Below the pieces are notes generated by a model. It searched no databases. It was not told the origin of the DNA and saw only the letters and a list, made by a program, of their open reading frames with translations. A program made the translations under genes and the position numbers. From Undaria pinnatifida (Eukaryota; Sar; Phaeophyceae; Laminariales; Alariaceae): a stretch of DNA of 64,000 nt. This document shows, in pieces, positions 58,801 to 64,000 of the stretch; position 1 is the first letter of the stretch, and each line of letters begins with the position of its first letter. The stretch covers positions 930,001 to 994,000 of the forward strand of contig JABAKD010000020.1 in assembly GCA_012845835.1 (NCBI GenBank). The letters run 5' to 3'.

Positions 58801-61744
58801 AAGCACTCGCGATGTGAACGTCTGTCTCGAAATTTGCGACTTGACGAGTTCGTACGGAACTTTTCTTTGTAGGCGTAAGATGAATCCGCACGGGCGCTGG
58901 ATGTATGCTGGATGTCGATGGGTGGAAATAACACAGTTTATCGTGGTCGAATTATTGTGTTCAGCCAAACAACCACACGACGACTACGTTCTGGTAGACG
59001 TGGGATCATTTCTACAATATACCTGGTACCTGGTACTATTCAACTATTGTTCTGGTGTACTTGCGATTGTCGGTCGTTAGATCACTGCTGTGTCCTGTAT
59101 GTACCCTGTACAATGTACGGCGACGACGTAACGGACGGCTAGTATGAACAATAAATATCATAATACAAGTAACTTTGTAGTTGCCTCGGTACTTGTAGTG
59201 TTGAGCAGAAACAAAAAAAGGCGGTTTCGGTTCCCGAGCAAACTCTCCCCACCCCGGGAAAAAAACGCCTTCACAATTGTCTTACATTTTTGAAACACTT
59301 GCGCGCGCCTCGCGGATGTTGCACACATCATACTTAGCCTGTCGGAAACAGTGGGGTGTGAGATACCATCGAGAGCGACGACCCCAGAGTGATACGCACG
59401 CATTTCCATGATGTCGGATCAAGTAACTCGGGGCGCTATTGCTAGCGTCATGGGTGGAGCCACCGGCGCCACCGGCTTCAATCCAACAGTACAGGTGTGA
59501 GTTCGAAACTCTCTGTTTAGGACAGTCTCTGCGCAACGCCCCTCACCCCCGCTAATCTTGAGAGGTAGAGCATGTCCTGTTGGAGGGAATGGGGGCTGAG
59601 GGTAGGGTTAACCGCCCTATTCGCTGGCCGGTGACTGTGTGGGGCATTGATGTTCGCACGGAGCTGCGGGAGAAGGCGGTGCGCCGGGCGAACAGGATGG
59701 AATGGATGGAGTGATTCACACAAATTTGAATTGCTGTGAATCCAAGCCTAGTCACCCTGCTGGGCGTCTCGCGCGGTTCTATGCGCGGTCAGTCGCCGCT
59801 CGCCACGAGCAGAAGATCCGAAGGGAGTGCTCCGCACTGGCGTGATGTTCTTCACATTGTGTTTTCCAGGCGTTTTCCTCTTCTGTTGTTGGGAACGCGG
59901 TGCTTCCTACTGCTCTTGAAAAGCCTGCAAGCCGCAGCAATCGTTTCGTATTGTTGCACATGGAGCCACTCTGCGAGTTTGAGGTTTGGTTGCTGTTCGT
60001 GGTGGACGGAGGCACGAAGACACAGCAGCGTACAACCCGACCTGCTGTGTTTTTGGCCCCCACGCGTCCGTCCCATTTGCGTGTCCAAGGAAGGTGGTGG
60101 GGCCGGGCTAGTCCCGCCAGCGTAACACGGACTTGGCCGACTGTAGTTGTAATATGTACCAAAGCACCGCAGCAGCAGCTGTCGAAATCACTGCTGCTGT
60201 ACTTGTGCTGTACATTTTTACCGCTGTACCTGGTACCTGGTATTTGATGAAAATATTGTTTTACAAGGTATGTGCGTACACTGAGTGCACCATCATTACG
60301 CAGCGGCCAAAACCCCAAAAATCTGCTGTAATGTTCCTGCTGGACGCGATCCCGGTTACCTCTTTTTGAACAAGCGAACGGGATCTCGCGCGTACCAGAT
60401 ACGAAGCCGTAGAAGCGCGTAGGATCCTACCCCAACCCTACGTGTGCACTGCGCGTGGTGATGGCTCCTCCGTTGGCTAACAACGTCTAGCTCGGACTCT
60501 CGGCCGAGCTTTTGGAGGTTGGCGCAGTCCCCGCTTTTTTTCTTGCCGCATGTCGTCACAGGTATCACAGTGGAAACCCAACGCCATGTTATTTGGGCTT
60601 GGACAGGCTTACTTTACTTGTTACACCTTGCCTCCAGCCAGGGAACTGGATCCGGACACCTCTCCCAACGGCTGGCGGGGGGGGGTGCGCCGAGGTCGCC
60701 CTACGTACACATACCAGAATCCTATTATTTCGCCATTTGGCTTTACTGTCTGCTACTGATATTAATCAGCCTGCTCGTATCATGCGACGTCTATTTTTTG
60801 CTCATACTCGTACCGCATTTCAAAGTCAACTTTTGGGTCAGGGGTCAGGGGTAGAGGTGGGAACGGGCACCTTTAAAAAAGAGAACGGTTTAAGTTTAAA
60901 CCATTTTTTGGAAAACCAATACGAGGCGCGTACGAGAAGAGGGTTTTTGAAAGTATAACCGCGGTCCACGCCGACTTGCTGTGTAAAATTCTGACAATAT
61001 GAGTACCACTATTTACCGAGGACGTGCCCCGCTGTTAACAAACGTCACTTTGGCGCCCAGGCCCAAAGTCGCTTTTTGTGTGCCCTCACCACCTTCACCA
61101 GCCGATTTTCTCAAGTGTCACCTGGTAGTTTCTTATATTTCTCGGCTGATTTTCACTTGTTTCCATAGTTTCTTGTTTCATCGTTTTTCCTTACGTCCCG
61201 CGAGGCCACACCTCATGTTGACGTTGTACAGATCTGCTGCATCCGAACACTGCTCGTACTACCCTCCCGTTGCCCTGCGTTCAACAGCGCTCACGCCCTG
61301 ACAGCGGCGCCCTCAGCCGTGCCGTACGACTCCAATGGCAACTACATGAGCTGTTTGTGATTCCATCGTCGTGGAGCACGGCACGTCATTAGTCATACTC
61401 ATACCTAGAACTTTAGTGTGTGCTCTGGTTGTGACGACCCCGCCCAATGAACCCAGTCCCAATCTCACAAGCCCCCCGCGTTCAACGGGCGACTGATGCA
61501 GGACCGCGGGCGCAAGTTGTGATTTTGACGTTTCTTACTATGTTTCACCCTACGGAATGACCTCGTTCCTCATATTGGTTGGGCGTCGATCGCGGCTGTT
61601 TCTTAAGTTATTGTTTCTTCTGTTTTTTCCTGTTAATTGTTTGATATGTCCTTCTCTCACGACGTTCTTATTATTTTTTACGAAAGTTTCAGCGAATCTT
61701 TCTCAGCATAATTATTTCTTACTCTAAATACAAGTATAGTATAT
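58801..61744. other. No gene recognised
   Basis: Several ORFs of 60-180 codons overlap on both strands without family signatures. Doubled TACCTGGTACCTGGTA words occur at 59020-59035 and 60227-60242. Confidence 0.4.
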
Positions 61745-62545
61745 TATAAAAGTGAAAATACACTCCAGCTGTGAGATCGAGGATTTTGTCGAAACTCATC
61801 TTGGCACGCTGTGTGATACTCCGATCGCGCGTGTTGCGGGTTGTGTCCTCATGAAGGATATAGATCGGCGACTGCCCTTGGAACTACAGTGTAGCTATCA
61901 GGGTCAACAGAGTGATGTCAAGTCAATCTGTGCGCGGAAACTATAACACCCGTTTTTGAGGGGGACAAAATCTGACAGCTGTGGAAGGAAATGCATCAGT
62001 TTATCAAGTGTATGCTGTAAGTCGTATGGTGAGGAGGCCGGAGTTTTCAAGGGGGGGGGCGGGCCGGGGATTGAAAAGGGGGAGGGGGGGAGTCAATCTG
62101 TGCGCGGAAACTATAAAATCCCTTTTTGAGGGGAACACAATTTGACGGCTGTGGAAGGAATGCATTAGTTTGTCATGTATATCCTGTAAGTCGTACAGCC
62201 GGTGGGGGGAGGGCGGAGTTTTGGAGGGGGGGGGGGCGGGCGGAGAAGCGGGGGTTGAAAAGTAGGGGGAGGCGGGGGGGGGAGGATTTCCAACAGCTTT
62301 AGGTCGCATAAATCTGTTGGAGCTGCGTGTTGCTAGTTCTAGGCGATGGTGGGGGTGGCGCGGAAGGAGGGGGCGGGCGGGAAATGAATTTCAACTTGAA
62401 GACCATATTTGTATAATAAATTATTTGGAACTACCGCATGGATGGCCGAAAAGTAAAGAGGTGACATCAGCTGTCGGGGAGTTTTTTTTTACTCTGGCAG
62501 ATTTTGGTTCTAGGTGGAGTAACGGGGGAGGGGGGAGGGTGTTTT
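61745..62545 (+). repeat. 'R' repeat array, third locus
   Basis: It holds the blocks CAGCTGTGAGATCGAGGATT, GGAACTACAGTGTAGCTATC and GTGCGCGGAAACTATAA (twice), long G runs, and CGCATGGATGGCCGAAAAG. It is interrupted at 62549 by the LINE copy. Confidence 0.7.
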
Positions 62546-63190
62546 TGTGTGCGTGTTGTTGTTGGTGTTGTTGTTGTTCTCAAACTAACTCGCATAATCA
62601 AGTCCGTGGTCACAGGACAGGCCCCAGTCACTCTGGAGCTGAGGAATACCCCAGGGAAAAACACAAACAAACCAAAGGTGGTGAACGCATACATCACAGC
62701 TGTCGCAATTCATGCCTTCACCAGAAACACATGAAAAATGAAATCGGGAGTCAGCCTACGATGTGCCAGGTCCGTACTGGTGCATACGTCTCACTACTCG
62801 CGCCTGGAAAAACCGACTATACCGCTTGCCACCCAAGACTACCACCTATATATTGCACGTAGTACGTATCACTATGCATACGCACGACAGACGCAAGTCA
62901 ATTGGCAAAAAGAAACCAAGAGAAGGAAAGAAAAGACATGAAAGCGAAAAACGGAAAAGGAAAGGAAAGAAAAGAAACGAAAAGACAAGACAAGACAAGA
63001 AGAGGAAGCAAGGGAAGGAAAATAGAAAAATGTCATACTAGCAGACCCTAGGAACTGACTACAGACGGCATTGGGCTTACAGAGGGTATCAAGTGCATCA
63101 TCCATGGCACCGGGGAGAGAACGCAACAAGGCGAAGAAGTCAGGGCGGTCTTACACTATCTTGTGACGGCCATTGGAAGGCCCACAAATT

Positions 63191-64000
63191 TCAAGACGAT
63201 GATGGCCAGACCCAGACTTCAGTCTCTTGGGCAGGACGCCCCCCCTTCCCCCCTCCCCCCTCCCCCCTCTTCACCTCCCCCCTCCCCCCCTCTCCCCCTC
63301 CCCCCCTCCCCCCCTCCCCCCTCCCCCCCTCCCCCCCTCCCCCCTCCCCCCCTCCCCCCTCCCCCCCTCCCCCCTCCCCTCCTTCCCCCTCCCCCCCTCC
63401 CCCCTCTCCCCCTCCCGCCCTCTCCCCCCCCCCCCCTCCCCCCCTCCCCCCTCCCCCCGGCCGCTTAGAGATGCCGACGGTGGATGGCGCTGCCGCAGCC
63501 TGTGCGTGTCGCTCTGCAGCTTTGCGTCTCTCCGTTTCATGCCATTTCCGCATGAACAACTCGGCTCCCTCCTCTACTCGTCGAAACCATTTGCTGACCT
63601 TCTGTGCAGCCTTTCGCCACCCTTCGAATTCCAAAGACCGACATATCCGCTTCAGATGCACAATCCAGTCCTTCTCTTGCCCCCCTGAGTAGCCCTTACC
63701 CCCAACAAGCTCCCCAAACATCACCCTCTGTGGCAGACGCTTCTCCCCCATACGTGCCACGAATCCCGCAAACAATATCCTCCGTTTGCGCACTATCGCC
63801 TCTATGCCCTCGGAAGCTGTCTTGACAAGCGCGTCGGCGTACGATAGGGTGTGGTCGTCGCGCTTCCGTTTCCGCCATCCGAGGCATCGGAGGAGCATGG
63901 AGTGGTGAACCCGTCGTAGCCTGTCATAGTCAGGCTTGTTCGGGCTCCACGTGATGTAACCGTATAGTAGTGTCTCGACCACCTCCGCTTTCAGCAACCG
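63191..64000 (-). CDS. LINE ORF C-terminal part, open to window edge
   Basis: At least 268 codons without a stop, ending ..TEVWVWPSSS (stop 63191-63193). It shares KAEVVETLLYG, RRVHHSMLLRCLGWRKR and LMFGELVG-like words with copy 4. It includes about 75 residues of Gly/Glu/Arg low complexity from the expanded G-rich tract, which copy 4 almost lacks. The segment around LKRICRSLEFEGWRK differs from copy 4, suggesting a small compensated indel. Confidence 0.75.
   Translation of the reverse strand, partial: RLLKAEVVETLLYGYITWSPNKPDYDRLRRVHHSMLLRCLGWRKRKRDDHTLSYADALVKTASEGIEAIVRKRRILFAGFVARMGEKRLPQRVMFGELVGGKGYSGGQEKDWIVHLKRICRSLEFEGWRKAAQKVSKWFRRVEEGAELFMRKWHETERRKAAERHAQAAAAPSTVGISKRPGGGGRGGGGGGERAGGGEGGGGEGEGGEGGGGEGGGGEGGGGEGGRGEGGRGGGGEGGRGEVKRGEGGGGKGGRPAQETEVWVWPSSS
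63238..63460 (-). repeat. Expanded (CCCCCCTC)n tract within the LINE ORF
   Basis: About 220 bp of C runs broken by single T's on the + strand (G runs with A on the coding strand). The equivalent in copy 4 is only about 35 bp (45886-45920). In copy 1 it is about 90 bp (255-340, opposite strand). Confidence 0.92.

Larger units (their letters stand above)
62549..64000 (-). mobile_element. LINE copy 5, runs off the window
   Basis: The 3' end carries a clear GTT/AAC microsatellite (62553-62580) next to the family tail (62581-62690). The purine-rich 3' UTR (62905-63025) and the ORF follow. It is inserted into the R repeat. The 5' part lies beyond 64000. Confidence 0.88.

Noticed and set aside
59440-59520. 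Pol III B-box-like GAGTTCGAAACTC
   Set aside because: No A box at a suitable distance and no cloverleaf; single copy in the window.

Overview
The window looks like nuclear DNA of an intron-rich, repeat-rich eukaryote. I infer a photosynthetic stramenopile, most likely a brown alga. The grounds are small exons separated by introns of a few hundred to about 3,000 bp, a very glutamine-rich endocytic protein, 5' splice sites that are mostly GTG rather than GTA, and a TE-packed intergenic space. Lineage is an inference; no rRNA or organelle marker is present.

Four host genes can be read with confidence by joining exons at GT-AG sites with matching phase. (1) An epsin-type ENTH-domain clathrin adaptor on the + strand (7535-12015, first exon(s) not found). 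(2) SF3A3/SF3a60, a U2 snRNP splicing factor, on the - strand (15494-29845, 13 exons, 542 codons, apparently complete). (3) An AMMECR1-domain protein on the + strand (31023-35047, 7 exons, 231 codons). (4) A small single-bromodomain protein on the + strand (51966-53125, 2 exons). Epsin and SF3A3 are convergent. SF3A3 and AMMECR1 are divergent, with 1.18 kb between their start codons. The genes are ordinary housekeeping functions (endocytosis, splicing, AMMECR1, acetyl-lysine reading) and do not form one pathway.

The rest is mobile and repetitive DNA. A non-LTR (LINE) family with an (AAC)n-like 3' tail has five copies or tails (233-925, 3045-3165, 36965-37128, 45253-46889, 62549-window end). 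A tRNA-headed SINE-like family has four copies or fragments. A superfamily of GGCC-ended inverted-repeat DNA elements with 3-bp target duplications (PIF/Harbinger-like MITEs) forms a nested, back-to-back stack at 43689-49515, with another copy at 50029-50861 and a decayed one in SF3A3 intron 1. That last copy is itself split by a 1.54-kb non-autonomous hAT element with a perfect 8-bp target duplication and internal GACCCG arrays. A 99-bp Tc1/mariner-type MITE lies at 57432. An unclassified G-tract-rich repeat family makes arrays at 5.3-7.0, 54.0-56.6 and 61.7-62.5 kb.

The most unexpected small-scale signals are two short palindromic words that recur far above chance outside exons: TACCWGGTA (at least 17 copies) and CTATTAATAG (5 copies). 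A four-times repeated L-[RN]-x-T-G-[LF] motif also stands out in the disordered tail of the epsin.
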